Positions 54,462-63,090 of a stretch of 64,000 nt of DNA are shown piece by piece. The translations under genes were made by a program, and so were the position numbers. Every line of letters begins with the position of its first letter. Position 1 is the stretch's first letter. The stretch is from contig JACKDX010000002.1 in assembly GCA_020633325.1 (NCBI GenBank), forward strand, positions 310,001-374,000. Direction: 5' to 3'. The notes beneath the pieces are model-generated. The model made no database searches. It was given only the letters and a program-made list of their open reading frames with translations, and was not told the origin of the DNA. Source of the stretch: Myxococcales bacterium (GTDB lineage: Bacteria > Myxococcota_A > Polyangia > Polyangiales > GCA-016699535).

Positions 54462-56132
54462 TTAGGGATCCAAGCGCTCGAGGATCGCCAATCGCTTTTG
54501 AAACACCACCGCCACGCGTTTTCCTGAAGGAGAGAGGGCGGCAAACTCGGGAGTCTCCCGATGTACCGCCCAATCCTTGGGTCTCATGAGCGCTGAACGC
54601 GGTCCCCTCTGAACGAGCGACACATACACTCCGCCAGGAACAGCAGATACCCACCCGGACACCGGGAGAGATGCCGTGCGTCCAGGGACGGCGGAGGCTA
54701 AGGCGTTTGCCGCTCTTTTTTCATCGAGAGGTTCAGGAGCGCCGCTGGGGTTCCCGTTCGCGTCGATAGGCACAAGGCGCGTTTGCCCCGCACGCGCCAC
54801 GACAATTCCTTGGGCGGTCCAAGAGAGGGCCTGCCACCCGCCGGTATCCGCTCTGGTCTTCTCTTCGAGTCGACATGTCTCGGGGAGAGCAGCGTCCGAA
54901 ATCGGGACGCTACGGGTGGGCTTTTCTGGCAACAACCCATTCGTCATCAGCATGCGTGGAATCAGGCCCAAGACATACGCGCCGCACCGACGGTAGATGG
55001 ACAGGAGCGCGAACTTGCCGTTTGCGTCCGTGAGAGCGCCCGCAAGAGGGACCTCTTCGGTGGGTTCGAGCGTGCTCGTGCCAATCGTGAACTTCATGGG
55101 GGTGCGGGTGCGTACGAGGACGGAATCTTCATTCAAAAATGCCAGCTCGTGCACAGCCGGGCGACTGTGGGGAGGTAGATCAAGCGCTGGCCCTTGATAG
55201 ACGCGAAGTTGGGCGCTGCTGCCTAACGCGTCCCAGCCGGCATTTAACACCGCCTGAGCGCGTGCATCCACGGTAAATCCCGGTCCATCGAGCTCTTGAT
55301 AGAGCGCCATTGCAGGCGCGATGTTCCCCGTTTCGGCATGCTGCCTAAAGCGCAGCGCCGCCGCCAGGGCCGCTGCCTTCGATGCACCGCACTTCATGCC
55401 CAGAGTGCTCTTTTGAACATGCACTTTTGGCCCAGCCACTTCGCGGCACAATACGGCATGGGCTCTTAGTGCCATGTCAAACGCTTCGCTCGCGGCCGCG
55501 GGGTTCGCCGCAACCAGCCGTTGGGCTGCGTCTACGGAGCGCATGATGCTCTCTTCGGGCTCTTGGGGAATCTGGGTGAGCGTGCGCCCCTGGATCTTCC
55601 ACGGCAGCGCCAAGGCTCGGGAAGCGTCAAAGCGCTTTTGTTCGAGCGGATAAACCAAAAGCTCGAAACGCGAAAAATCGGGGTCGAGGCGCGCCCCCAA
55701 CCTTATAAAATCCGCGAAAGGGCTCTGTGAAGAAGGGCTCTGCAGCAAAGAAAATTCCATCCATATTGTAAAATTACGTTCCGGATCAACGATCCATAGA
55801 CCTTGCCAGCGTGCGCCCCCCGGGCATCCCGCAAGCGCAGAAATCGAATGATACCTGGGATGTACCGCCTCTGTTTGTTGTTCGATGAGTGCACATCCCG
55901 GCGGAAGGGTGGCCAAAGTTACGGGGCTCGGGCCTTCGGTAATAAGGAGCGCGCCTGCATCTGTCGCTTGCAACCTTGGCGCCAGGCCGGAAGTCATCCT
56001 AGCCGTCATCGCGGGAGCTGTCGCCGGCTTGGGCGCAGGCGGGGGATGGTAAGGCACGGTTTTGTCGCCCCCGCACGCCGCGCCGCTGAGGGCCAGCATC
56101 CAAAGAAGGCGGGCCCGAAAACAGCCCACCAC
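54462..56132 (-). CDS. lipoprotein of unknown function
   Basis: 556 residues. The signal ends at a lipobox GAAC (C20), then a proline-rich linker. Two mixed domains follow (about 55-330 helical-rich, 340-540 beta-rich). The C-terminal domain has propeller-like strands (FAALSPSGKRVAVVFQ, GWVSAVPGGVYVSLVQ), so it may share a fold with the next gene's product. Starts at GTG 56132, 2 nt after the pseudo-rhomboid stop. Function not recognised. Confidence 0.68.
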   Translation of the reverse strand: MVGCFRARLLWMLALSGAACGGDKTVPYHPPPAPKPATAPAMTARMTSGLAPRLQATDAGALLITEGPSPVTLATLPPGCALIEQQTEAVHPRYHSISALAGCPGGARWQGLWIVDPERNFTIWMEFSLLQSPSSQSPFADFIRLGARLDPDFSRFELLVYPLEQKRFDASRALALPWKIQGRTLTQIPQEPEESIMRSVDAAQRLVAANPAAASEAFDMALRAHAVLCREVAGPKVHVQKSTLGMKCGASKAAALAAALRFRQHAETGNIAPAMALYQELDGPGFTVDARAQAVLNAGWDALGSSAQLRVYQGPALDLPPHSRPAVHELAFLNEDSVLVRTRTPMKFTIGTSTLEPTEEVPLAGALTDANGKFALLSIYRRCGAYVLGLIPRMLMTNGLLPEKPTRSVPISDAALPETCRLEEKTRADTGGWQALSWTAQGIVVARAGQTRLVPIDANGNPSGAPEPLDEKRAANALASAVPGRTASLPVSGWVSAVPGGVYVSLVQRGPRSALMRPKDWAVHRETPEFAALSPSGKRVAVVFQKRLAILERLDP

Positions 56133-56133
56133 G

Positions 56134-56850
56134 TTAGTTCATCCACCTGGGAGGTTCTGGGCGGCCTCCTTGAAGCACGTGCAACGACGCCTCCACGCCC
56201 CGGCGCGGACGCCTGCGCTTGCTTCGCGGCGGCTTCTCTAGCCACTTGACATAACCTGCCCCTCCGCCCATCGCGCCCAGGTGGGCACACAACGTCGTGA
56301 CGTCACGGCTTATAAGGAACATAAGGACACTAAGGCCAATACTCAACAGAATAATGTGCATGGGCTTCATGGCGAATACCCCGAACAACAGTATCTGACT
56401 GCGACGATGAATCAGCGCAAACGCACATAGAGCGGCCAGGCCTATCGGGTCTGCCCCCGCCAGATAAGAGCTCAAAAACAATCCACCGCCCACGGAGAGG
56501 TACCCTACGCTGAGCGCCAAGAGCGCGGCGGACAACACCGCCACCGCACACAGCTGTAGTGTCCGTATGCGGCCATACCGATGTTCGAACGGGGACAAGA
56601 ACCACCATAGCATCAGCAGGCTCAGAAGAAGCTTGAAGATGGCCGCCGGAAGCTCCACCAATGGGTAGGTGATGATTTGCCATAACGTCGCGGCGCCAAG
56701 CTCGGTCGGGTTGAGCGCCAGGGTGCGAAATACGGGCATGCCAACCCATACCTCCAGAATTGCTTGCACGATAAAGGCACCAAAAAGAACGAGAATGATC
56801 TTTTTCGTAAGTGCGCCCAGCGGCGGAAACGCAAAATGGGGAGACGACAT
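56134..56850 (-). CDS. rhomboid-like membrane protein lacking the catalytic serine
   Basis: About 238 residues with six or so helices. Rhomboid landmarks are LWQIITYPLVE, LLMLWWFLSPFEHRYG and, in the last helix, AHLGAMGGGAGY (H190). The active-site loop that normally reads GASG is AGADP (131-135), so the catalytic Ser is an Asp and the following Gly is a Pro. This looks like an inactive rhomboid (pseudoprotease) that may bind membrane clients. ATG 56850 fits the rhomboid start. Heads the five-gene operon and is divergent from hsp20. Confidence 0.8.
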   Translation of the reverse strand: MSSPHFAFPPLGALTKKIILVLFGAFIVQAILEVWVGMPVFRTLALNPTELGAATLWQIITYPLVELPAAIFKLLLSLLMLWWFLSPFEHRYGRIRTLQLCAVAVLSAALLALSVGYLSVGGGLFLSSYLAGADPIGLAALCAFALIHRRSQILLFGVFAMKPMHIILLSIGLSVLMFLISRDVTTLCAHLGAMGGGAGYVKWLEKPPRSKRRRPRRGVEASLHVLQGGRPEPPRWMN

Positions 56851-56967
56851 AGTCCAGTGACACTCTGTACCGACAGCCCACGGCAACTGCAAGCCCTTGG
56901 CGGTACGTCCCTCACTCGAACCCGACGCGAAAGATATGGGTGTTGACAGGCGCGGGAGCAGACTTAA

Positions 56968-56995
56968 GTTGAAAGCGCATGGAAAGACCCATGCA
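56968..56995 (+). promoter_or_regulatory. sigma-32-like heat-shock promoter of hsp20
   Basis: GTTGAAA (56968-56974) is separated by 12 nt from ACCCATGC (56987-56994), close to CTTGAAA-N11-16-CCCCATNT. It sits where the start would be about 16 nt before the hsp20 codon. Confidence 0.55.
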
Positions 56996-57016
56996 TAACC
57001 ATTAAGGAGGTGGGTT

Positions 57017-57433
57017 ATGTTGGCACGTTGGGATCTATTTTCGGAAATGCCACGCTTGAACGAAGAGGTGAATCGCCTGTTTGGCCAAAACAACAGGACC
57101 TCAGGTTTTTCGCCGGCGGTGGACATCTTTGAAGACAAAGAAGCCGTTTACCTCAAGGCCGAGTTGCCCGGGGTCAAGCCCGAAGACATCAAGGTTGACG
57201 TCGAAAACCGCATCCTCACCTTGCGTGGCGAGCGCAAGTTTGAGAACGAAGAAAAAAGAGACGGCTACCATCGCGTCGAGCGAGCGTATGGTGGGTTCAC
57301 GCGCTCTTTTTCTCTGCCGGAATCTGTCAACACCGAGAAAACCGAGGCGTCACTCAAAGACGGGATACTGACACTGCGCTTGGCCAAAAAACCTGAAGTC
57401 CAGCCAAGGCAGATTTCGGTCAAAGTCGGCTAA
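57017..57433 (+). CDS. small heat-shock protein Hsp20
   Basis: 138 residues, alpha-crystallin family. The crystallin core (about 34-128) includes VDIFEDKEAVYLKAELPGV, DGYHRVERAYGGFTRSFSLPE and a C-terminal LKDGILTLRLAKKP. ATG 57017 is preceded by a full AAGGAGGTG site. It would hold unfolding proteins during heat stress for Hsp70 refolding. It is divergent from the pseudo-rhomboid gene, sharing a 166-nt regulatory gap. Confidence 0.95.
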   Translation: MLARWDLFSEMPRLNEEVNRLFGQNNRTSGFSPAVDIFEDKEAVYLKAELPGVKPEDIKVDVENRILTLRGERKFENEEKRDGYHRVERAYGGFTRSFSLPESVNTEKTEASLKDGILTLRLAKKPEVQPRQISVKVG

Positions 57434-57457
57434 AGGCAAAAGACCGTGCACATTGCG

Positions 57458-57497
57458 GATCTCCTCGGGGCATTTCGGTCCATTTGCCCCGGAGATC
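57458..57497 (+). terminator. stem-loop after hsp20 (terminator-like)
   Basis: GATCTCC and GGGGCA on the 5' side (57458-57472) pair with TGCCCC and GGAGATC (57485-57497), with a 2-nt bulge and 12-nt loop. It is 25 nt after the hsp20 stop, with no U tract, so terminator status is uncertain. The remaining sequence to 57818 (about 320 nt) shows no convincing gene. Confidence 0.45.
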
Positions 57498-57821
57498 TCG
57501 CCAAACGCCAATCCGCAATAGGCTTGTTCTCACAGTGTTTTCGACGGCGGAAGCCCCATGGAGCAGGTGCGCATTGTAGCCCGTCGCCGCTTCACGATTT
57601 CAAACCCCACTGCGAACCACGGCGGTACCACAGTCGCTGAGCTATGACCGGCACCAAAGCAGTCAACCGATCACGGCCAAACCAATGCCATGAGGGCACC
57701 CCAGAGCGGTCCCTGGATTAGGTGTTTCTCCACTCCAAAGACCGTCACGCGACACAGTACGACAAGCAGGGCGCCAAGCGGAGATTGCGATTTTGCCAAG
57801 CTGGGTTAAGGTGCGCCCTTG

Positions 57822-59150
57822 ATGTCGATACTGTGGCCTGAGGGGCAAGAACCCCAGCATGTTGTTGCCATTATTGGCGGGGCGGTGTCGGGCTCGGAGG
57901 CCGCACGCACGCTTTCAGAGCGGGGCATCCTCTGCGTGGTGATTGAGCAGAACGCGCGGCCGTATGGCAAGATAGAAGACGGCTTGCCCCGTTGGCATGT
58001 CAAACTACGGCAGGCGGAATGCGCAAAGATCGACGAAAATTTAGCGAGGGCAAATGTCGTGTACGTACCTGAGACCCGGATTGGCCGAGATCTCAGTTTG
58101 GACGAGCTCCTCAACGTATGGGGCGTAGATGCCGTGATTTTGGCGAGCGGAGCGTGGCGAGACCGACCGCTGGCACTTGAGGGCGTAGATCGCTATCTCA
58201 ATCGCGGTTTGGTCTATCAAAATGCGTTTGTTCATTGGTTTAACCATCGCCTCGATCCTGGTTATTCAGGTCCCAGTTATGAGATACGAGATGGCGCCAT
58301 CGTCGTGGGCGGCGGCTTGGCCTCTATCGATGTCGCCAAGATCATCAATTTTGAACTGTACGCCGAGGCATTGCATCAAAGAGGCATTGGCGTTGATGTC
58401 GAAACCTTGGAGCACAAGGGCATTGCACGGGTGCTTGAAGAGCATGGCCTAAGCTCTCACACGTTGGGCATCAAAGGCTGCACACTATATTACCGCCGAC
58501 GCAAGCGCGACATGCCGCTGGCGAGCGCACCCGAAGGCGCTACCGAAGCGCAAATGGCTAAGGTCGAAACGGCTCGGGAACGCATCATGAATAAGGTGAT
58601 CGAGCAGTGCCTGGTGGGTTTTGAAGAGTGTCACATGCCCGTTGCGCCCATCGTCGAGGATGACCGACTGGTGGGGCTCCGTTTTGTCCGAACCGAGGTC
58701 GTGGGCGGCAGGCTGGTTCCGGTCGAGGGCTCGGAACGGGATGTCATGGCACCGATGGTAGTCAGTTCCGTCGGAAGCATTCCCGAGCCTTTTCAGGGGA
58801 TTCCAACAAAGGGTGAGCTGTTTCGGTGGAGCAACTCGCAAACGGGGGAGCTTGAGGGCATCAATAAGATATTCGGACTTGGAAATGTGCTCACCGGGAA
58901 AGGGAACATCAAGGCTTCGCGAGCGAACGCGAATCAGATCAGCCAAGGTGTGATAGCACGTGTCCTTGAGATGCCGGAAGCAGTGCACGCGCAGGCTGAG
59001 CATGTGGCCAAGGTGGTCGCTTCTAATCCGCGGCGTACGCCTGAGCAGCTTTGTCGTATTCGAGAGGGGATCGGTGATCGATGGCGCAAGGTGGGGTACA
59101 CGGGCGATTACCACGCTTGGACGAGACGTACTGGCGTAGGGCCTGCTTGA
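57822..59150 (+). CDS. FAD/NAD(P)-dependent oxidoreductase
   Basis: 442 residues. Two Rossmann dinucleotide sites are visible: VAIIGGAVSGSEAARTL (about 15-31) for FAD and IVVGGGLASIDVAK (about 164-177) for NAD(P)H. The layout resembles ferredoxin/adrenodoxin-NADP reductases and the small subunit of glutamate synthase. There is a Cys in KGCTLYYRRR but no redox CxxC, so it is not a thioredoxin-reductase type. ATG 57822 is preferred over TTG 57819. Physiological partner unknown. Confidence 0.85.
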   Translation: MSILWPEGQEPQHVVAIIGGAVSGSEAARTLSERGILCVVIEQNARPYGKIEDGLPRWHVKLRQAECAKIDENLARANVVYVPETRIGRDLSLDELLNVWGVDAVILASGAWRDRPLALEGVDRYLNRGLVYQNAFVHWFNHRLDPGYSGPSYEIRDGAIVVGGGLASIDVAKIINFELYAEALHQRGIGVDVETLEHKGIARVLEEHGLSSHTLGIKGCTLYYRRRKRDMPLASAPEGATEAQMAKVETARERIMNKVIEQCLVGFEECHMPVAPIVEDDRLVGLRFVRTEVVGGRLVPVEGSERDVMAPMVVSSVGSIPEPFQGIPTKGELFRWSNSQTGELEGINKIFGLGNVLTGKGNIKASRANANQISQGVIARVLEMPEAVHAQAEHVAKVVASNPRRTPEQLCRIREGIGDRWRKVGYTGDYHAWTRRTGVGPA

Positions 59151-59248
59151 ATGGTAGAATTCATAAGAGCGTGCTTGGCACTTTCGGGTAGGAGCTTTCA
59201 GTACATCAGTGTGAAGCACAATATTGATTCTCGAGAGAGGTGTGGACG

Positions 59249-59449
59249 ATGAACTGGATACGCAAGGTTTATAAGAGCAAGCTCGGCCGCGACACTCGAG
59301 GCATGACCACCGTGGAGTACATCATCGTACTTTCGCTCATCGCTGTCGTCGGATTTGGCATCTGGCAGAAGTTTGGCAAGACCGTGAAGACGAAAGTGCA
59401 GGCAGCGGACAGCGTCATGGAAAACATGCCTACGACGACAACGCCCTAG
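59249..59449 (+). CDS. flp: Flp/Fap-type pilin
   Basis: 66 residues. The prepilin site is RG18-MTTVEY, with the Glu at +5 and Tyr at +6 of the Flp family, followed by IIVLSLIAVVGFGIW. A mature protein of about 48 residues would be cut by a TadV-like peptidase (none in window). ATG 59249 has GAGAGAGG eight bases upstream; GTG 59240 is an alternative. Confidence 0.92.
   Translation: MNWIRKVYKSKLGRDTRGMTTVEYIIVLSLIAVVGFGIWQKFGKTVKTKVQAADSVMENMPTTTTP
59434..59447 (+). repeat. 14-bp direct repeat, copy 1, at the flp stop
   Basis: GACGACAACGCCCT, also at 59451-59464, offset 17 bp. The second copy supplies the left arm of the hairpin between flp and cpaB. Confidence 0.8.
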
Positions 59450-59451
59450 AG

Positions 59452-59475
59452 ACGACAACGCCCTGGAATTGTCGT
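59452..59475 (+). terminator. partial terminator between flp and cpaB
   Basis: ACGACAA (59452-59458) pairs with TTGTCGT (59469-59475), 10-nt loop, followed by TTGCTTTCC. It starts three bases after the flp stop. A weak stem suggests only partial termination, giving more pilin mRNA than assembly mRNA. Confidence 0.45.
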
Positions 59476-59517
59476 TTGCTTTCCTACTCGGTCTGACCCC
59501 GGTATCATAGCGAGACC

Positions 59518-60276
59518 ATGAACAAGCGCGCCCTTACCGTGGCCATGATCGCCGGCGCCTGCGGCTTTTTATTGCTTTGGGTCTATAAACAACGTTACGA
59601 GCAGACTGTCTGCGGAGGCACCAAGCAATCTGTGGTCGTCGCGGTGCGCGACTTGCCGCTGGGGACCACCATCACAGAGGACATGCTGGGGCTTCGCGAA
59701 GTCCCCGGCCAGTTTATCGAAGAGCGGCATATCAGAGCTCCAGAAGCTACGCGCATCGTGGGAGTCAAGATGACCACCGCCGTGCGCGCCAATGAAGCCA
59801 TTCTCTGGACGGACTTGGCGGTCGTCAGCGAGCAACGTCGAGACCTGTCCAGCCTGATCAATGATGGTCGGCGGGCGGTGGCGGTGAGAGCCGACGTGAC
59901 GTCTACCTTTGGGGGGTTACTGAGGCCGGGTGATCGCGTGGATGTCATTCTCACGTATCAGCGACAGGACGGGCGACAGGCCAGCCGCACTTTGATGCAG
60001 AACAGGTTGGTGCTTGCGGCAGGCACCGACACCGGCTCCTCAAACGTCGCCAACGTGTCGGAGGGTCAGGCGCGGGGAAGTGGGTATGCTGAGCAAATCG
60101 TGCTTAGTGTGAATGTGGACGAGGCGCAGGCGTTGGCGTTCGCGCAAGAGCGGGGCTCCATTCGCTTGGTGCTTCGTAATCCCAACGATATTACCTTGGT
60201 CAAGGGTATTCCCGAGACAGGGGAGGAGTCGCTACGCGGTCGTGAAGTCGTCGAACCGGAGGCACCTAAACCATGA
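59518..60276 (+). CDS. cpaB: Tad pilus assembly protein CpaB/RcpC
   Basis: 252 residues. A signal anchor (about 8-22) is followed by an SAF domain (VVVAVRDLPLGTTITEDML, about 40-110), which is characteristic of CpaB, and by the RcpC-type domain. It is thought to act periplasmically with the secretin. It overlaps the cpaC start by four bases. Confidence 0.9.
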   Translation: MNKRALTVAMIAGACGFLLLWVYKQRYEQTVCGGTKQSVVVAVRDLPLGTTITEDMLGLREVPGQFIEERHIRAPEATRIVGVKMTTAVRANEAILWTDLAVVSEQRRDLSSLINDGRRAVAVRADVTSTFGGLLRPGDRVDVILTYQRQDGRQASRTLMQNRLVLAAGTDTGSSNVANVSEGQARGSGYAEQIVLSVNVDEAQALAFAQERGSIRLVLRNPNDITLVKGIPETGEESLRGREVVEPEAPKP

Positions 60277-61409
60277 GAGCACACGCACGCACAACGACGC
60301 AAGGTGGCTTGGTCGCCGTTATGTGGATGGCCGCATCCGGCGTTGTTTTGGCGCAGGCCGATGCGCAGGAGTTTATCGAGTTGCGCGTGGGGGAACAGAC
60401 GACAATATCGGCCCGTGGCGTCAAGAGCTTTTCCGAGGGAACTCCGGGGATCATTGATGTGCGCGTTCCGCCGAACTCTGAGGAACTGGTCGTGGTCGGA
60501 TTACGCACAGGAGAGACCTCTTTGTTGCTCCTGAGGGAGCGAGGCCGGAAAGTGAATTACGCGGTCCGGGTTTACGACGCCACCGTGACCAATACCGCGC
60601 CGTCAGGCGCGATTCGGGTGCCAGAGCGTGTCAACATTCGCCTGGATTTTTATTTTGTGGGCCTGAGTGAGACGTATTCTCATCAAATTGGGGTTGGATG
60701 GCCTGGCTCCGTCGGAGGTGCGGGGGTGGGTCAGCTCTCGGCAACGATGGATTTGCAAGCGGGCGCGCTTGCAGGCGCGACGGCAAGTTTGGTCAATCAA
60801 CCGTTGCCGCGTCTGGATGTGGCCCAGTCTCAAGGGTGGGCGCGAGTATATCGCCACGCTGTGATGATCACGGGCAATGGTCATCAGGCGCAGTTTACCA
60901 GCGGCGGAGAGCATAACGCGCTCGTTCAAGGAGCGCTCACCGCCGATGTGCGCTCTATCGAGTTTGGCAGCGATGTGCGCGTACAGCCACGCTACGACGA
61001 AAAATCGGGACGGATTGAAGTCGCGATTCAAGCTGATGTTTCTGATCTCGAAGAGGTGAACGCTTCGGGGCTTCCAAACCGTAGTCGCTCATCGCTACAG
61101 ACCCTTGTGACGATGGAGGTGGGCCAGGGTGTGGTTCTTGCGGGACTCACGGGTCAAAGGAAGCGCCGCTCAACTGCCGGATTGCCAGGCCTCAGTCAAA
61201 TCCCCATCATTGGCTTGCTGTTTGGCTCAGACCGGGAAGCGCGCGAGGATTCCGACACGCTGCTTTTCATCGTGCCTACGGTCGTGCGTAGCGTCCCGAG
61301 AAGCCATGCCGAAATCGTCAAGGAAGTTTTTACCATTTATAATGCTTACAGTGGAGATATAGAAGAATCGCGGCTGCTCGATTCAGTTCTTGTGTCTCCG
61401 GGGCGTTAG
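60273..61409 (+). CDS. cpaC: Tad secretin CpaC/RcpA, short form
   Basis: 378 residues. The signal peptide ends near LAQA. An N-terminal pilus/BON-type domain (IELRVGEQTTISARGVKSFSEGTPGIIDV, about 33-115) precedes the secretin domain, with VRVQPRYDEKSGRIEVAIQADVS, GVVLAGLTGQRKRRSTAGLPGLSQIPIIGLLFGS near the end. Secretin pores of Tad systems are usually longer (about 450-550), and the intervening N-domain here is reduced. It forms the outer-membrane pore for Flp pili. Confidence 0.88.
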   Translation: MRAHARTTTQGGLVAVMWMAASGVVLAQADAQEFIELRVGEQTTISARGVKSFSEGTPGIIDVRVPPNSEELVVVGLRTGETSLLLLRERGRKVNYAVRVYDATVTNTAPSGAIRVPERVNIRLDFYFVGLSETYSHQIGVGWPGSVGGAGVGQLSATMDLQAGALAGATASLVNQPLPRLDVAQSQGWARVYRHAVMITGNGHQAQFTSGGEHNALVQGALTADVRSIEFGSDVRVQPRYDEKSGRIEVAIQADVSDLEEVNASGLPNRSRSSLQTLVTMEVGQGVVLAGLTGQRKRRSTAGLPGLSQIPIIGLLFGSDREAREDSDTLLFIVPTVVRSVPRSHAEIVKEVFTIYNAYSGDIEESRLLDSVLVSPGR

Positions 61410-61410
61410 C

Positions 61411-63090
61411 ATGTGGGTGACGCTGCACATCGAATCCCCAGACGGCGCTGTAGACACGATTCAGCTCGACGCAGCTTCGCCCGTCACGCTGGGCCGCGGG
61501 CAAGAATGCAATGTGGTGTTTCCCGCGCCTCAGGTTTCGAGGAACCACATCACCTTGGTGCATGAGGCAGGCCGACTTATGGTGACGGACAACTCTGCGA
61601 ACGGCACCTGGATCGGTACACGGCGCATCCACAACGAGGAGGCCCGAATAAGAAGCGGCAGTATGCTACGATTGGGCCCCTATCGCGTGACCATTCGGGC
61701 CCATGACGAGGGAGCCGATTTTCAGACCGACTCGGTGGTGTCAGGCTCTTTTACGGTGGGCAAGTCTCACCCGCCTTCCCAGAGTGCTGTGAGTCCCACC
61801 GTGTCTCCCGACGGCGGCAAACAGGGTGCGTTGGCGCCGGATCTGCGGCGCCGTATCCACCGACTTCTTCTAGAGCACATGGATCTCGCCGCCTACGATC
61901 GCAACAAAATGAACGATCAACAAATGCGGCCCAAGGTGCATGCAGCGCTGAGCCGTATTATGGGACAAATGTCCTCCGAACTCGCGGCGGGTATCAATCC
62001 GGCCTTGCTGATTGAAGAGCTTGCTGACGAAGCGCTGGGGCTCGGCCCATTGGAGCGCCTATTGGCCGACGACACGGTTTCGGAAATCATGGTGGTCGAT
62101 AGCCAGACCATTTTTGTGGAACGACGGGGGAAAATAGAACGCGCCACACAGCATTTCACCGATGAAGAGGCGGTGCGGGCGGTGATCGAGCGCATTGTCA
62201 CGCCGCTTGGCAGGCGCATTGATGAATCGAACCCGCTGGTAGATGCACGCCTTAAGGACGGATCGAGAGTCAATGCCATCATACGACCGTTAGCGTTAAA
62301 GGGCGCGTCGATCACCATTCGAAAATTTTCACGGTCCTTGTTTTCGGTGGACCAACTTGTAGAGCTGGACACACTTTCGCTGCAGATGGCGCAATTTTTG
62401 GTGCGCTCAGTGAAGGCCAAAAAAAATATTGTCATTTCGGGCGGGACCGGCAGTGGCAAAACGACGTTGCTCAACGTGCTTTCTTCGTCGATACCTGCAG
62501 AGGAGCGCATCGTAACCATCGAGGATGCGGCGGAGTTACAACTGCCCCAAGTGCACGTGGTTCCCCTTGAGGCGCGCCCTCCAAACATGGAGGGCAAAGG
62601 CGAGTTTGCGATACGGGATCTAGTCCGAAATGCGCTTCGTATGCGACCAGACAGAATTGTCGTGGGAGAGTGCCGAGGAGGAGAGGCATTAGACATGCTT
62701 CAGGCGATGAATACGGGTCACGACGGCTCGCTCACGACTATTCATGCCAACAGTCCGCTTGAGGCCGTAAACCGCCTCGAAACGCTGGTTTTAATGTCGG
62801 GCCTGGATTTGCCCATTCGCGCGATTCGAGAGCAAATCGCGCGCAGTATTCATTTGGTGGTGCAACAAGCTCGTTTGGCAGATGGCACGCGGCGCATCAC
62901 GCGCATTTCGGAGGTGGTGGGGATCAGCCATGCAGGCGAGCTGAAGTTACACGATATCTTTGAGTTCGTTCGGACCGGAACGGGACCCAAAGGGCACGTA
63001 CTGGGAGAGTTCGTCACTACAGGATACTTGCCCACGTTTCTTGAGGAGTTCGGCGTGCTCGGGCTTGTGGAAGGTGCCGATTATTTATGA
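61411..63090 (+). CDS. cpaF: Tad pilus ATPase CpaF/TadA with N-terminal FHA domain
   Basis: 559 residues. Residues 1-95 form an FHA domain (VTLGRGQECNVVFPAPQVSRNHITL, SANGTWIG). A linker leads to the secretion ATPase. Walker A is GGTGSGKTT (344-352), the Asp box includes IVTIEDAAELQL, and Walker B is RIVVGECRGGEALDML. ATPase activity drives pilus polymerisation on the cytoplasmic side. The FHA fusion suggests control by threonine phosphorylation. ATG 61411 follows the cpaC stop by one base; GTG 61390 would overlap it. Confidence 0.92.
   Translation: MWVTLHIESPDGAVDTIQLDAASPVTLGRGQECNVVFPAPQVSRNHITLVHEAGRLMVTDNSANGTWIGTRRIHNEEARIRSGSMLRLGPYRVTIRAHDEGADFQTDSVVSGSFTVGKSHPPSQSAVSPTVSPDGGKQGALAPDLRRRIHRLLLEHMDLAAYDRNKMNDQQMRPKVHAALSRIMGQMSSELAAGINPALLIEELADEALGLGPLERLLADDTVSEIMVVDSQTIFVERRGKIERATQHFTDEEAVRAVIERIVTPLGRRIDESNPLVDARLKDGSRVNAIIRPLALKGASITIRKFSRSLFSVDQLVELDTLSLQMAQFLVRSVKAKKNIVISGGTGSGKTTLLNVLSSSIPAEERIVTIEDAAELQLPQVHVVPLEARPPNMEGKGEFAIRDLVRNALRMRPDRIVVGECRGGEALDMLQAMNTGHDGSLTTIHANSPLEAVNRLETLVLMSGLDLPIRAIREQIARSIHLVVQQARLADGTRRITRISEVVGISHAGELKLHDIFEFVRTGTGPKGHVLGEFVTTGYLPTFLEEFGVLGLVEGADYL

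Noticed and set aside
56977..56994. Inverted repeat GCATGG/CCATGC upstream of hsp20 as a repressor site or thermometer
   Set aside because: It overlaps the sigma-32-like -10 element, is short, and does not pair with the ribosome-binding site; CIRCE sequence is absent.
57446..57640. Small open frame after hsp20
   Set aside because: It runs through the stem-loop and has no start signal or protein-like composition.
59175..59195. Sigma-54 promoter before flp (TTGGCAC)
   Set aside because: The GC of the -12 element is not at the needed distance, so the match is to half a site only.
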